This document shows positions 19,019-26,359 of a stretch of 27,625 nt of DNA, piece after piece; the stretch's first letter is position 1, and each line of letters opens with the position of its first letter. The stretch comes from Chloroflexota bacterium (GTDB lineage: Bacteria > Chloroflexota > Chloroflexia > Thermomicrobiales > UBA6265): the NCBI GenBank assembly GCA_023423795.1, contig JAFAEX010000159.1, forward strand, positions 1 through 27,625. The letters run 5' to 3'. The notes under the pieces are model-generated. The model made no database searches, was not told the origin of the DNA, and saw only the letters and a list, made by a program, of their open reading frames with translations. The translations under genes and the position numbers were made by a program.

Positions 19019-19336
19019 ATGGCGTGGGTAATCCTCGTGCTTTCCGGCATGCTCGAAGCGGTCTGGGCAACGGCCCTCGGACGATCGGACGGCCTGACCA
19101 AACTCGTCCCGACCGTCCTGTTCCTGATTTCGGTGGTGCTGAGCATGGTCGGGCTCGGCTACGCCATGCGCCAACTCCCGATCGGCACCGCCTACGCCAT
19201 CTGGGTCGGCATTGGGGCAACCCTCACCGCCGGCTACGCGATGGTCTCCGGCAGCGAACCGGCCTCGCTGGTCCGCGTGCTGCTGCTGGTCGGCATCGTC
19301 GCCTGTGTCATCGGCCTCAAACTCGTCACGCCCTGA
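19019..19336 (+). CDS. gdx: Small multidrug resistance exporter, Gdx/SugE type (guanidinium)
   Basis: A 105-residue, four-helix SMR transporter that works as an antiparallel dimer exchanging protons for a cation. The essential membrane Glu13 is present (SGMLEAVWA), and so is the SugE/Gdx signature of helix 3 (LPIGTAYAIWVGIGA). Its resemblance to SugE is closer than to EmrE, and the guanidine-III riboswitch immediately upstream strongly supports guanidinium (Gdx) as substrate. ATG 19019 gives exactly the usual family length; a GTG four codons earlier is possible but would overlap the leader structure less sensibly. It lies between two M23 paralogues, divergent from one and convergent with the other; no functional link to them is evident. 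Confidence 0.92.
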   Translation: MAWVILVLSGMLEAVWATALGRSDGLTKLVPTVLFLISVVLSMVGLGYAMRQLPIGTAYAIWVGIGATLTAGYAMVSGSEPASLVRVLLLVGIVACVIGLKLVTP

Positions 19337-19400
19337 CTCCGATGCGCGGCCCCAACGAGTTGATGTGCAACGCATCGATCCGGGTATCGGCCGCGCCCGC

Positions 19401-19480
19401 CCGGGGTTGAGGACGACGGTTGGGGCTACGGTGCCCGTGGTCAGTCCCGGAGGGACTTCGTTGGCGTAGCCCGGGGTTTA
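19401..19480. repeat. Dispersed intergenic repeat, copy 1
   Basis: This segment starts with CCGGGGTTGA and ends with GTCCCGG-a-GGGAC, CGTTGGCGTAGCCCGGGG. It aligns with 25117-25183, which has the same blocks in the same order with small gaps. Both lie outside genes. It appears to be a family of short palindromic spacer repeats. No gene is seen in 19337-19784. Confidence 0.65.
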
Positions 19481-19517
19481 TGGCGGTTGCCGAAAATGGT
19501 CCGGGCATTGGCGGGGC

Positions 19518-19589
19518 GGGCGCGATTCATCGCGCCCCTACGACCGAGTTGAGATGCCGCGGCGTGTAGGGGCGCGATTCATCGCGCCC
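19518..19589. repeat. Pair of inverted REP-like palindromes
   Basis: GGGCGCGATTCATCGCGCCC occurs at 19518-19537 and 19570-19589; each is a palindrome with 9-bp arms. Flanking bases (GGCGGGC on one side, CTAC on the other) show that the two copies face opposite ways around a 32-bp spacer. They sit between convergent genes. Confidence 0.7.
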
Positions 19590-19784
19590 GCCCGGAGCCG
19601 GTATCCGCACAAATAGGCAAACACCATCAACCCCGGGCGGGCGACGATGGCCGGGGTAGTTGGGCAACCGCCGTCATCCCCGGGCGTTCCGTGACCGCAT
19701 CTCTAGCGTGGCCGCCACAAGGGCGCTACCGATCGGGGCGTTCGTCAGGGCTCTTCAGCGCCCGTTCTTCGTGAGCCCGGTCCT

Positions 19785-20756
19785 TCAGGGCCGGGTCTCA
19801 TGCGCCGGCAGGAAATCGAACCGCACCGACGACGGTCGCCCGTCCGACCCAGTTTCGAGGTCGGATGCGCGGGCGGCGCGCACCCAGGCTTCCCCGCCCT
19901 CCGGCAGCGCGAGCCGGAACCACAGCGCGGTCGCTTTGGCCCCGGTCCCGGTCGAGTCTCCCGGGCCGGCGGCGACCTCCAGCAGCGGGAAGCGGGCCCC
20001 GGGTTCGAGCGCTAGCACGCCGACCGCATGAGCCGCGTCGCTCCCGTTGGGCAGGCTCCACAGGTCGGTCTCGGTCGCTGCGGTTGCGGCGACGACCGCC
20101 TCCGCGCCGTTTCCGGATTGGAGCCGGTTGCCGATCACGTGCGTCGGGTTGCGCCAGCCGAGCGCCGACGGATGCTCCGGCGCATCGACCGGCCAGTAGC
20201 CCGGCCCCGGCGGGCACTCGTAACCGCACCCCACGGCGTAGCGCGGCGCGGCGCCGTTCACCTCCGGCGTCGTCAGGAACGTCCGTACCTCGAAATGCAG
20301 GTGGCTCGGCGCGCGCCCGTCCGCCCGCGCCAGCACCGTGCCGAGGAGGTCGCCCCGATCGACCCGATCGCCGGCCGCCACCGGCAGCGCGTAGTCCAGA
20401 TGCCCATACATCGAGAACAGGTCGGCGGCGTGGCGCACGATCACCACCAGCCCGGGGTACTCCGACCCGGCGAAGACGACCTCGCCCGGCCCGATGGCGA
20501 GCACCGGCGCGCCGCCCGTCTCGCCCTCGGCCAGGTACCAGTCCTCGCCGGTGTGCCACCAGCCGGGGTTGTACCAGGTGTTTTCGGTCGCGTAGCCGTG
20601 CCGTACGACGAAGCCGTCTCCCGGAACCCGCCCCGGCAGGCCGATGGGAAACCCGAACCCGGCCGTATCGTCCTGCGCCGCTGCCCATCGTGGCAACCCG
20701 GCCAGCGCGCATCCCGCGATGCCGACGACCGCCCGGCGCGTCAGGGTCCGATCCAT
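19785..20756 (-). CDS. Tat-exported M23-family peptidase
   Basis: A 323-residue paralogue of the protein at 17896, with the same order: Tat-type signal (MDRTLTRRAVVGIAGCALAG, cleavage near AAAQ), M23 core, and a C-terminal SH3-like segment. Here the zinc motif is complete: HTGED in GWWHTGEDW, then SHLHFE with the HxH pair. It should therefore be a metallo-endopeptidase acting outside the membrane, presumably on peptidoglycan peptides, the usual M23 substrate. The conserved block CGYECPPGPGYWP and the APEHPS-LGWRNP-HVI segment are shared almost word for word with the paralogue, showing common descent. ATG 20756 is preceded by AGAAGG about 5 nt upstream. The longer open frame upstream runs through repeats and is not coding. 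Confidence 0.88.
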   Translation of the reverse strand: MDRTLTRRAVVGIAGCALAGLPRWAAAQDDTAGFGFPIGLPGRVPGDGFVVRHGYATENTWYNPGWWHTGEDWYLAEGETGGAPVLAIGPGEVVFAGSEYPGLVVIVRHAADLFSMYGHLDYALPVAAGDRVDRGDLLGTVLARADGRAPSHLHFEVRTFLTTPEVNGAAPRYAVGCGYECPPGPGYWPVDAPEHPSALGWRNPTHVIGNRLQSGNGAEAVVAATAATETDLWSLPNGSDAAHAVGVLALEPGARFPLLEVAAGPGDSTGTGAKATALWFRLALPEGGEAWVRAARASDLETGSDGRPSSVRFDFLPAHETRP

Positions 20757-20831
20757 GCGGCCTTCTCGCACCCCCTCCTGCGACCGCCAGCGCACACCGC
20801 GCGCCCGCCCGGCGCCGGCATCTGCACCGGC

Positions 20832-20921
20832 GTCGCCATCGCCAACCATGGCACCATCGCCAACCGTGTCGCCATCGCCAACCGCGCCACCATCGCCGCC
20901 CGCGCCACCATCGTCATCCCG
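20832..20921. repeat. 18-bp tandem repeat, five units
   Basis: Units begin at 20832, 20850, 20868, 20886 and 20904 on the pattern G(T/C)C(G/A)CCATCGCCAACCGC, with a few substitutions each. The array lies upstream of the M23 peptidase gene and runs into the inverted repeat at 20913. Although every frame stays open, no start or gene context supports coding. Confidence 0.65.
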
Positions 20922-21009
20922 AGCTTGTCGAGGGATCTCGTCCGTCGTCCGGTGCGGGATGCTGCGTGCTGGGTGCAACGACGAAATCCCTCGACAAGCT
21001 CGGGATGAC
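20913..21009. repeat. 24-bp perfect inverted repeat pair
   Basis: 20913-20936 begins GTCATCCCGAGCTTGTCG, and 20986-21009 is its exact reverse complement, with 49 nt between. The sequence type (CATCCCGAGCTTGTCGAGGGAT) is one I recognise as a common intergenic repeat in many environmental bacteria. It would fold into a long stable stem. Confidence 0.7.
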
Positions 21010-21080
21010 GGTGTTTGTGGCCGGGACGACGGGATCCGCCGGGAACGATTCCGCGCTCCGTGCCCGCCACTGCGCTCCTC

Positions 21081-21164
21081 GTAGCACGTAGCACGTAGCA
21101 CCCAGCACCCACTACTCGGCACTCGGCACGCGGCACGCGGCACTCGGCACTCGGCACCCGGCAC
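21081..21164 (-). repeat. Heptanucleotide tandem array, 12 units, after the LLM gene stop
   Basis: Twelve consecutive 7-bp units run from 21081: three GTAGCAC, two diverged units (CCAGCAC, CCACTAC), then TCGGCAC/GCGGCAC/CCGGCAC units. The array ends 3 bp from the stop codon of the minus-strand gene (21168-21170). In that gene's transcript it reads as repeated GTGCCGA. Confidence 0.8.
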
Positions 21165-21167
21165 CCG

Positions 21168-22139
21168 TCAGACGAACCGCGTCAGCACCTCCCGGGCGTA
21201 GCGCTGCATCCGCCCGTGGTCGTAGGCCACACGCGGGATGTAGGCCAGCACGTAGTCGATGCCCACGTCGATCAGCCCCTGCATCCGCTCGGCGATCTCG
21301 TCGGCGGTGCCGACCCAGAACTGTTCCTGGATCCGCTGCAACGGCCACGGCCCGCGGTTGGCCTCCATCGCCGCCGCGCGGTCCTCGCCGTCCTCAAGCA
21401 GGATCAGGTCGATGGAGGTGGACTTGACGATCCGGTCGTAATCGCGGCCCAGCGCGTCGCAGTGGCGCTTCAGGACCTCGAGTTTGTGGCGGCACACCTC
21501 GGCGTTGCCGCCGCCGACGTTGCAGGCATCGCCGTACTGCGCCACCAGTTTCAGCGTCACCTGTTCGCCGCCGCCGCCGATCCAGAGGGGCGGCCGGCCG
21601 TTGGCGCCCTTCGGCTCGTTGATCGCGCCGTCGATCTGGTAGCGCTTGCCGGCGAAACTCGCCTCGTCCTCGTCCCACATGCGGGTGATGACTTCCAGCC
21701 CCTCGCGCAGCATCCGCAGCCGCTCCGGGGCGTCGGGGAAGCCGTAGCCGTAGGCCCGCCACTCGTGCTCGTACCAGCCCGCGCCGATCCCGGCGTAGAG
21801 GCGGCCGTGGGAGGCGACGTCCACCGTGGAGGCGATCTTGGCGTAAAGGGCCGGGTTGCGGTAGCCGTTGCAGCCGACCATCTGCCCGACCTTCACCCGC
21901 TCGGTATCGCGGGCGAGGGTGGCGCTGATCGTCCAGCACTCGAAGGTCGTTTCCAGCCTCGGTTCCGGCGTGGTGTGGAAATGGTCGTAGACCCAGACCG
22001 AATCGATCGTCGGTTCGGCCTCGGCGGCCCTCGCGACCGCGGTCATCGCCTCGAACTTGGCGACCGGGTCGTCGATCTCGGCCAGATCCATCTTCCAGCC
22101 CTGCGGCACGAACACCCCGAAGCGCAACGGATTGGCCAC
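21168..22139 (-). CDS. LLM-class (luciferase-like) flavin/F420-dependent oxidoreductase
   Basis: A 323-residue TIM-barrel enzyme of the bacterial luciferase-like superfamily, which uses reduced FMN or coenzyme F420. Typical landmarks are the first strand RFGVFVPQGW, the SVWVYDHFHT segment with an active-site-side His, the phosphate-loop region KIASTVDVASHGRLYAGIGAGWYEHEWRAYGYGFP, and GRPPLWIGGGGEQVTLKLVAQYGDACN. These features look most like the F420-dependent group (a TIGR03560-type subfamily), but the cofactor cannot be proved from sequence. The GTG start at 22139 is chosen because GGAGAGGGA lies just upstream and the domain begins there; further upstream the frame is non-conserved. The substrate is unknown. 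The gene is not clearly in an operon. The 212 bp upstream of it (22140-22351) shows nothing definable. Confidence 0.88.
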   Translation of the reverse strand: MANPLRFGVFVPQGWKMDLAEIDDPVAKFEAMTAVARAAEAEPTIDSVWVYDHFHTTPEPRLETTFECWTISATLARDTERVKVGQMVGCNGYRNPALYAKIASTVDVASHGRLYAGIGAGWYEHEWRAYGYGFPDAPERLRMLREGLEVITRMWDEDEASFAGKRYQIDGAINEPKGANGRPPLWIGGGGEQVTLKLVAQYGDACNVGGGNAEVCRHKLEVLKRHCDALGRDYDRIVKSTSIDLILLEDGEDRAAAMEANRGPWPLQRIQEQFWVGTADEIAERMQGLIDVGIDYVLAYIPRVAYDHGRMQRYAREVLTRFV

Positions 22140-22351
22140 GCGTTCCCTCTCCCCGCGGCGGATCGCCGCGCGACGCCGTCTCCTGGAGCCCGATTGCGGC
22201 CGTCGCCGCACGCGGCGTGCCGGGGTTGTGCACGGCGCAGGATCGCGGCGACCGTTCTTGGAACGTGAATCGACGTCGGGGCAGTGTTTCCGTCGCGGCG
22301 AGATGGGTGGGCAGGCCACGGGGGCATTCGCGCTGCACGGCAGCGAGGGAA

Positions 22352-22750
22352 TCAGATCGTCGTGATGTGCAAACCCGTTACCCGGTGGATGGGTTTTCGT
22401 ATGCTCTCGGTCGTGATCAGTTCGTCAGTTTGGGTACTGAATGCTGCCGCAACGTGGAGCGCGTCGAGCGCGTTCAATCCATACTCCCGCGCGATCTGTT
22501 CTGCTTCACCGACGAGCGAAGCACCGAGATTCGCCCAGGCATGGACACGACTGAAGAACCACTCGTGGAATTCGACCTCCACCGAATTGCGGTGATAGAA
22601 CGCCTTGGGCAGCAATTCGAGACGTAGAAACGCACTTGAGACAAATGTCCGATCGGAATCGACCAGCACGGCGAGGCACCGACGAGAACGATCCGCATCT
22701 CGGCGAATAGCCGCGATCAAGACCCCGGAGTCAACGTAGGTTCGCGTCAC
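22352..22750 (-). CDS. PIN-domain toxin (VapC-like)
   Basis: A 132-residue PIN nuclease. The acidic active-site residues are visible: Asp in TYVDSGVLIAAI (near residue 6), Glu in FLRLELLPKA, Asp in GLNALDALHVAAA, and a final acidic residue in ELITTE. Family members cut tRNA or rRNA unless held by the antitoxin. The GTG start at 22750 overlaps the antitoxin's TGA (GTGA), a normal arrangement in such pairs; a longer ATG form would read into the antitoxin. Unlike the toxin at 10251, this one is intact. Confidence 0.85.
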   Translation of the reverse strand: MTRTYVDSGVLIAAIRRDADRSRRCLAVLVDSDRTFVSSAFLRLELLPKAFYHRNSVEVEFHEWFFSRVHAWANLGASLVGEAEQIAREYGLNALDALHVAAAFSTQTDELITTESIRKPIHRVTGLHITTI

Positions 22751-22965
22751 CCGCGAGATCCCAATCGCTCTTCCTCCCACTCCCGCTCCAGTTCATCTCG
22801 ATCGAGAAAACGGCCACGCGACCGAAGGAACTCGGCACGAGCCGCAGCGAGCAAGCGACCCGGTCCCGTCTGCCAGATATCGTCCTTCGCCGCGTCCATC
22901 TCAATGGGGTGACAATCCTTGTCCGCTGTCTGGTCGTCTGCGGCGGTGATAACTCGACGCTGCAT
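22747..22965 (-). CDS. Probable antitoxin of the PIN toxin
   Basis: A 72-residue small protein encoded directly before the toxin, with a 4-nt overlap. The N-terminal part is polar. The C-terminal half (FLRSRGRFLDRDELEREWEEERLG) is a charged amphipathic helix of the sort that wraps the PIN domain. I do not recognise a DNA-binding family by sequence; the antitoxin role is inferred from position and size. ATG 22965 has the strong site GAAGGAGGT 5 nt upstream. Confidence 0.72.
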   Translation of the reverse strand: MQRRVITAADDQTADKDCHPIEMDAAKDDIWQTGPGRLLAAARAEFLRSRGRFLDRDELEREWEEERLGSRG

Positions 22966-22986
22966 CACGAACCTCCTTCGATTGGG

Positions 22987-23006
22987 TTCGTTCCGATTTC
23001 GTTCCG
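22987..23006 (-). promoter_or_regulatory. Direct-repeat operator-like site before the antitoxin
   Basis: TTCGTTCCG occurs at 22987 and again at 22998, an 11-bp period, starting about 22 bp upstream of the antitoxin ATG. Toxin-antitoxin complexes usually bind such repeats to repress their own operon. Confidence 0.45.
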
Positions 23007-23243
23007 AATGGTACCGCCCTGCCAGCAACGACAACGATGACACCGATAGGCGGACGCATCAGGGGGTGTGATTGGTTCGACCTCGTGTGCCCTCTTGTCG
23101 CAAACACCGACCCTCCGCTCGTGACTCTTGCCTGGCGCTGGGCTGCCGTGCTCCTGGAACCTCGAGCGCCCTCGTCCCGGGGCATCCGCACCCGCTACCA
23201 TTACGTAAACTTGCCCACACCGCGCCACCCGGAGGGTCCATCC

Positions 23244-24023
23244 GTGCCCGGCATCCATCCCCGGCCCGCATCGCACACCCGCCGCGCCGTCCTCGCCGCC
23301 GCGTTGGCCTCCTCCGGGCTGGCCGCGGCCGGCGCGCTCCGCCCCGCCCCGGCCGCCGCCTCCGGCCCGATCGTGCTGCCGGACGGCCGGAGTTACGACG
23401 CCTACGTGCCCGCGGCGACCAAGGACGGCCAGTTCTATGGCTACACTTGCGAGTTCGACGCCGCATGGGCGATCCTCGCCAGTTTCGGCCACGACGTGCC
23501 GTTCGAGGAAATGCTGGCCGTCGTCGGCCACGACACCTCGATCGAGCCGTGGTGGGAGGAGACCACCGACGGCTTCGTCATCCACGGCGGCGACATCACC
23601 ACCGCCTTCTCCGGCGACTACACCAGCAACCTGCTGGCCCGCACCACCGGCCGCGCCATGCAGCCGCTGTTCGAGCGCTACGGCCTCCCCGTCCAGCCCG
23701 TGCACACCCGCGAGGATTTGCAGGCGTCGCTCGACGCCGGCGCGCTCGTCTGGATGAAGGCCACCGTCGATTTCAAGCCTTGGGCGATCACCACCTGGAT
23801 CACCCCACAGGGCGTCGCGCTGCCCACCGTGCTCGGCAACGACCACGCGCTCGTCGTCATGGGCTACAACGCTTGGGGCGTCGTCATCCGCGACGTACTC
23901 GGCCCCACCGACACCAACTGGGAGCGCCAGTACGAGTACGACGTCGCCTGGGAGACCTTCCTCCCCGTCTGGGCCGCGCAGGGCTACGACACCCTCGCCG
24001 TCTACCCCGCCCCGCTCGGCTGA
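23244..24023 (+). CDS. Tat-exported C39-like cysteine peptidase
   Basis: A 259-residue exported protein. The signal peptide is Tat-like (HTRRAVLAAALASSGLAAAG, cleavage near PAAAS). The mature part fits the Peptidase_C39_2 (YvpB-like, papain-fold) family: the candidate nucleophile is in GYTCEFDAAWAILASFG, the His in NDHALVVMGYN, and the Asp in GVVIRDVLGPTD. The usual C-G-P-A motif is changed to C-E-F-D-A, so activity needs confirmation. The GTG start at 23244 is used because GGAGGG lies 7 nt upstream and the signal peptide follows. The peptide substrate is unknown. A heptanucleotide array starts 3 bp after its stop. The 278 bp before it, back to the antitoxin start, hold only the direct repeats noted separately. 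Confidence 0.8.
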   Translation: MPGIHPRPASHTRRAVLAAALASSGLAAAGALRPAPAAASGPIVLPDGRSYDAYVPAATKDGQFYGYTCEFDAAWAILASFGHDVPFEEMLAVVGHDTSIEPWWEETTDGFVIHGGDITTAFSGDYTSNLLARTTGRAMQPLFERYGLPVQPVHTREDLQASLDAGALVWMKATVDFKPWAITTWITPQGVALPTVLGNDHALVVMGYNAWGVVIRDVLGPTDTNWERQYEYDVAWETFLPVWAAQGYDTLAVYPAPLG

Positions 24024-24026
24024 ACG

Positions 24027-24061
24027 GAGTACCGAGTACCGAGTGCCGAGTGCCGAGTGCC
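24027..24061 (+). repeat. Heptanucleotide array, five units, after the C39-like gene
   Basis: GAGTACC, GAGTACC, GAGTGCC, GAGTGCC, GAGTGCC run from 24027, 3 bp after the stop TGA. They are in the sense orientation of the gene just ended. With the array at 24116 they form an inverted repeat separated by 54 bp. Confidence 0.8.
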
Positions 24062-24115
24062 ACGACGAAGTTGGCGGGTCGGCAAGCGATGGGTGACGCG
24101 CTGGCCTACCGTTTC

Positions 24116-24157
24116 TCGGCACTCGGCACTCGGCACTCGGCACTCGGCACTCGGCAC
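24116..24157 (-). repeat. Heptanucleotide array, six units, abutting the permease stop
   Basis: Six perfect TCGGCAC units end at 24157, the base before the permease stop codon (24158-24160 on the minus strand). Read in that gene's sense the array is (GTGCCGA)6, the same as the neighbouring array in its own gene's sense. The pair could fold into a bidirectional hairpin between the convergent genes. Confidence 0.82.
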
Positions 24158-24994
24158 CTACCCCTTCAGCGCCCCGGCCATGATGCCCTCGATGAAACGG
24201 CGCTGGAAGATCAGGAAGATCAGCACGATGGGCAGCGTGCCGAGGAACGACCCGGCCATCACCGCGCCGTATTCCTGCCGGTACGGCCCGATCAGCGTCG
24301 CCAGCCCGAGGCTGACCGTGAACTTCTCGTCGCTGCTGACCACGATCAGCGGCCAGAGGTAGTCGTTCCACGACGCCGTGAAGAAGATGATGCCCATCAC
24401 CGCGATCGCCGGTTGCGCCAGCGGCACGATGATCCGGGTGAAGATCCCCCACTCGCTCGCGCCGTCGATGCGGGCCGCTTCCAGCAGTTCGTTCGGGATG
24501 CCCATCAGTTGCTGCCGCGCGAGGAAGACGCCGATCGCCTGCGCGGTGAACGGCAGGATCAGCGCCATGAACGTGTCGGTCCACTGCCGGTCCACCATCA
24601 TTCCGAACAGCGGCACGAGGATGACGTACAGCGGCAGCGTCAGCGTCCCGATCACCAGGATGAACAGCGGCTGCTTGAACGGGAACTCGAACTTGGCGAA
24701 GGCGTACCCCGCCATCAGCGACAGCGCGATCGCCAGCAGCGTCCGCGACAGCGCCACGAACAGGCTGTTGCCGAACCAGCGGACGAAACTCGTCTCGTCC
24801 AGCAGCAACCGGTAGTTGCCGAGGTACAACTCGTCCGGCCAGAACTTGAACGGGATCGAGTAGATCTCGATGCCCGGCTTGAACGAGGCGACGATGGTGT
24901 AGATGAACGGCATCACCGTCGCCAGCACGCCGAGCGAAAGCAGGACGAGGCCGACCCAGCGGACCACCAGCCCCAAGCGCCCGATGCCGATCAT
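24158..24994 (-). CDS. Sugar ABC transporter permease, MalG type
   Basis: A 278-residue inner-membrane permease with six predicted helices (about 12-34, 75-97, 108-130, 140-160, 185-207, 245-265). The binding-protein-dependent transport signature is clear: EAARIDGASEWGIFTRIIVPLAQP (about 190-213) is the EAA loop that contacts the ATPase. MalG-type features are the short N-terminus and the Q-R-R-F-I-E-G-I-M-A-G-A-L-K-G ending. With the MalF-type permease and the binding protein upstream it forms a CUT1-like carbohydrate importer. ATG 24994 has AAAGGA about 8 nt upstream. The 285-bp gap to the other permease is unusually large for such operons and is filled by repeats. Confidence 0.92.
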   Translation of the reverse strand: MIGIGRLGLVVRWVGLVLLSLGVLATVMPFIYTIVASFKPGIEIYSIPFKFWPDELYLGNYRLLLDETSFVRWFGNSLFVALSRTLLAIALSLMAGYAFAKFEFPFKQPLFILVIGTLTLPLYVILVPLFGMMVDRQWTDTFMALILPFTAQAIGVFLARQQLMGIPNELLEAARIDGASEWGIFTRIIVPLAQPAIAVMGIIFFTASWNDYLWPLIVVSSDEKFTVSLGLATLIGPYRQEYGAVMAGSFLGTLPIVLIFLIFQRRFIEGIMAGALKG

Positions 24995-25076
24995 CGCGTG
25001 GTCCTTTCGCGCGCAACGAGGGCTTGGTTGAGGCGGTTAGCGGTTGTCATCCCGCACCGCTCGCCCGCGCCGCCGC

Positions 25077-25198
25077 GCCCGGGGTTGAAACCCCGGGCTA
25101 CGGGAACGAAACCCCTCCGGGGTTGAGCACGTTGACGCGGACCCGTGTTCGGTCCCGGAAGGACGTCGTTTGCGTAGCCCGGGAATTCGTTCCCGGGC
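25077..25198. repeat. Dispersed repeat copy 2 with two flanking hairpins
   Basis: 25117-25183 aligns with the repeat at 19401. It is bounded by GCCCGGGGTT-ga-AACCCCGGGC (25077-25098) and GCCCGGGAA-ttcg-TTCCCGGGC (25177-25198), both perfect stems, the latter with a UUCG-type loop. The block lies between the two permease genes inside the putative operon. Confidence 0.68.
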
Positions 25199-25279
25199 GA
25201 TCCCGGTTGGCGCCCATCCCGCGCCCACCTGCCGTCATACCGCGCCGAGCCCATCCGGGCCCGGCTATCCCAGCCCGCC

Positions 25280-26242
25280 CTACGCATCGCGGAACACCCG
25301 GAACAGCAGGAACTGCACGCCCGAAAGCAGGATGCTGATCAACGCCAGCGAGTAGCCGATCGCCGCCGCGTAGCCCTGGTCGAACTGCCGGAACCCGACC
25401 TCGTAGAGGTAGATCGCCAGCGTCAGCGTCGCGTCCGACGGGCCGCCGCCGGTGAGCAGGAACGGGATCTCGAAGATCTGGTAGGAGAAGATCGTCGCCT
25501 GCACCACCACGAACAGGATCGTCGGCCGCAGCAGCGGCAGGGTGACGTCCTTGAACGCCTGCACGCGGCCGGCGCCGTCGATGTAGGCCGCCTCGATCAA
25601 CTCGTCCGGGATGTTCTGCAACCCCGCCAGGAAGTAGAGGCTGTTGATCCCGAGGTAGGTCCAGATCGCCACCCCGACGATGGCCGGCAGCGCCAGCGTT
25701 TCCGAGCGCAGCCAGTTGTGCCCTTCCAGCCCGATGCTGGTCAGGAACCCGTTGAGCAGCCCGAAATCCGTGTCGAGGATCAGCCCCATCATCAGCGCGA
25801 TGACGACGTAGGACGTGATGTTGGGCAGGAAGAACGCGATCCGGAAGAAACTGCGCGCGTTCGGCGACGGCACCACGAACGATTTCACCGTCACCGCCAC
25901 CAGCAGCGCCAGCGGGCTGAGGATGAACACGCTCGCCCCGGCGTACATCGTCGTGTTCAGCAGCGCCTTCAGGTAGCGCGGGTCCTCGAACAACTGGCGG
26001 TACTGGTCGAACCCGACGAAGCGCGGCACGGACAGCCCGACCTGCTCGTAGAAACTCTGGCGCAGCGCCGCCACTACCGGGTAAAGCAGGAAGATGCCGT
26101 ACACCACGAAAAACGGGAGCAGGAACAGGTAGGGGGTCAGCAGCTTGCTTCCCGGCGCGCGCCCGGTCCGCGCCCGCCGGGCGATCCCGCCCGCCCCGAG
26201 CACCGCCGGCGCCGGTCCGACCGTCGGCGTGTCCGTCGCCAT
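25280..26242 (-). CDS. Sugar ABC transporter permease, MalF type
   Basis: A 320-residue permease with six main helices after a 30-residue polar N-terminus. The EAA loop is EAAYIDGAGRVQAFKDVTLPLLRPT (about 216-240). The PYLFLLPFFVVYGIFLLYPV first helix and the GGGPSDATLTLAIYLYEVGF segment after the loop are typical of MalF/UgpA proteins of CUT1 sugar importers. ATG 26242 is preferred over an ATG 14 codons upstream because GGGAGG lies 8 nt before it. It is the partner of the MalG-type protein at 24158. Two strong hairpins separate it from the binding-protein gene. Confidence 0.92.
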   Translation of the reverse strand: MATDTPTVGPAPAVLGAGGIARRARTGRAPGSKLLTPYLFLLPFFVVYGIFLLYPVVAALRQSFYEQVGLSVPRFVGFDQYRQLFEDPRYLKALLNTTMYAGASVFILSPLALLVAVTVKSFVVPSPNARSFFRIAFFLPNITSYVVIALMMGLILDTDFGLLNGFLTSIGLEGHNWLRSETLALPAIVGVAIWTYLGINSLYFLAGLQNIPDELIEAAYIDGAGRVQAFKDVTLPLLRPTILFVVVQATIFSYQIFEIPFLLTGGGPSDATLTLAIYLYEVGFRQFDQGYAAAIGYSLALISILLSGVQFLLFRVFRDA

Positions 26243-26269
26243 CCCGAGGACCTCCCTGCGGCGACCTCG

Positions 26270-26342
26270 CCCGGGCGCGGACATCGTCGGCCGCGCCCGG
26301 GGTCATTGTCGCCGGAGTCCGGGGCCGGCGCGCCGGCCCCGG
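26270..26342 (-). terminator. Two GC hairpins between binding protein and permease genes
   Basis: CCCGGGCGCGG (26270-26280) pairs with CCGCGCCCGGG (26291-26301). A second, 24-bp perfect palindrome lies at 26319-26342, around GGGGCCGGCGCGCCGGCCCC. They lie directly after the binding-protein stop. No T tract follows, so I read them as attenuators or RNA-stabilising structures that let the binding protein be made in excess over the permeases. Confidence 0.55.
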
Positions 26343-26359
26343 GACACCGCGTGCGGGCG

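Noticed and set aside
20757..21164. N-terminal extension of the M23 peptidase through the repeat region
   Set aside because: The frame is open only because heptads and 18-mers lack stops. The Tat signal peptide at 20756 marks the true start.
21081..24157. CRISPR array
   Set aside because: The repeat unit is only 7 bp with no unique spacers, and no cas genes are present.
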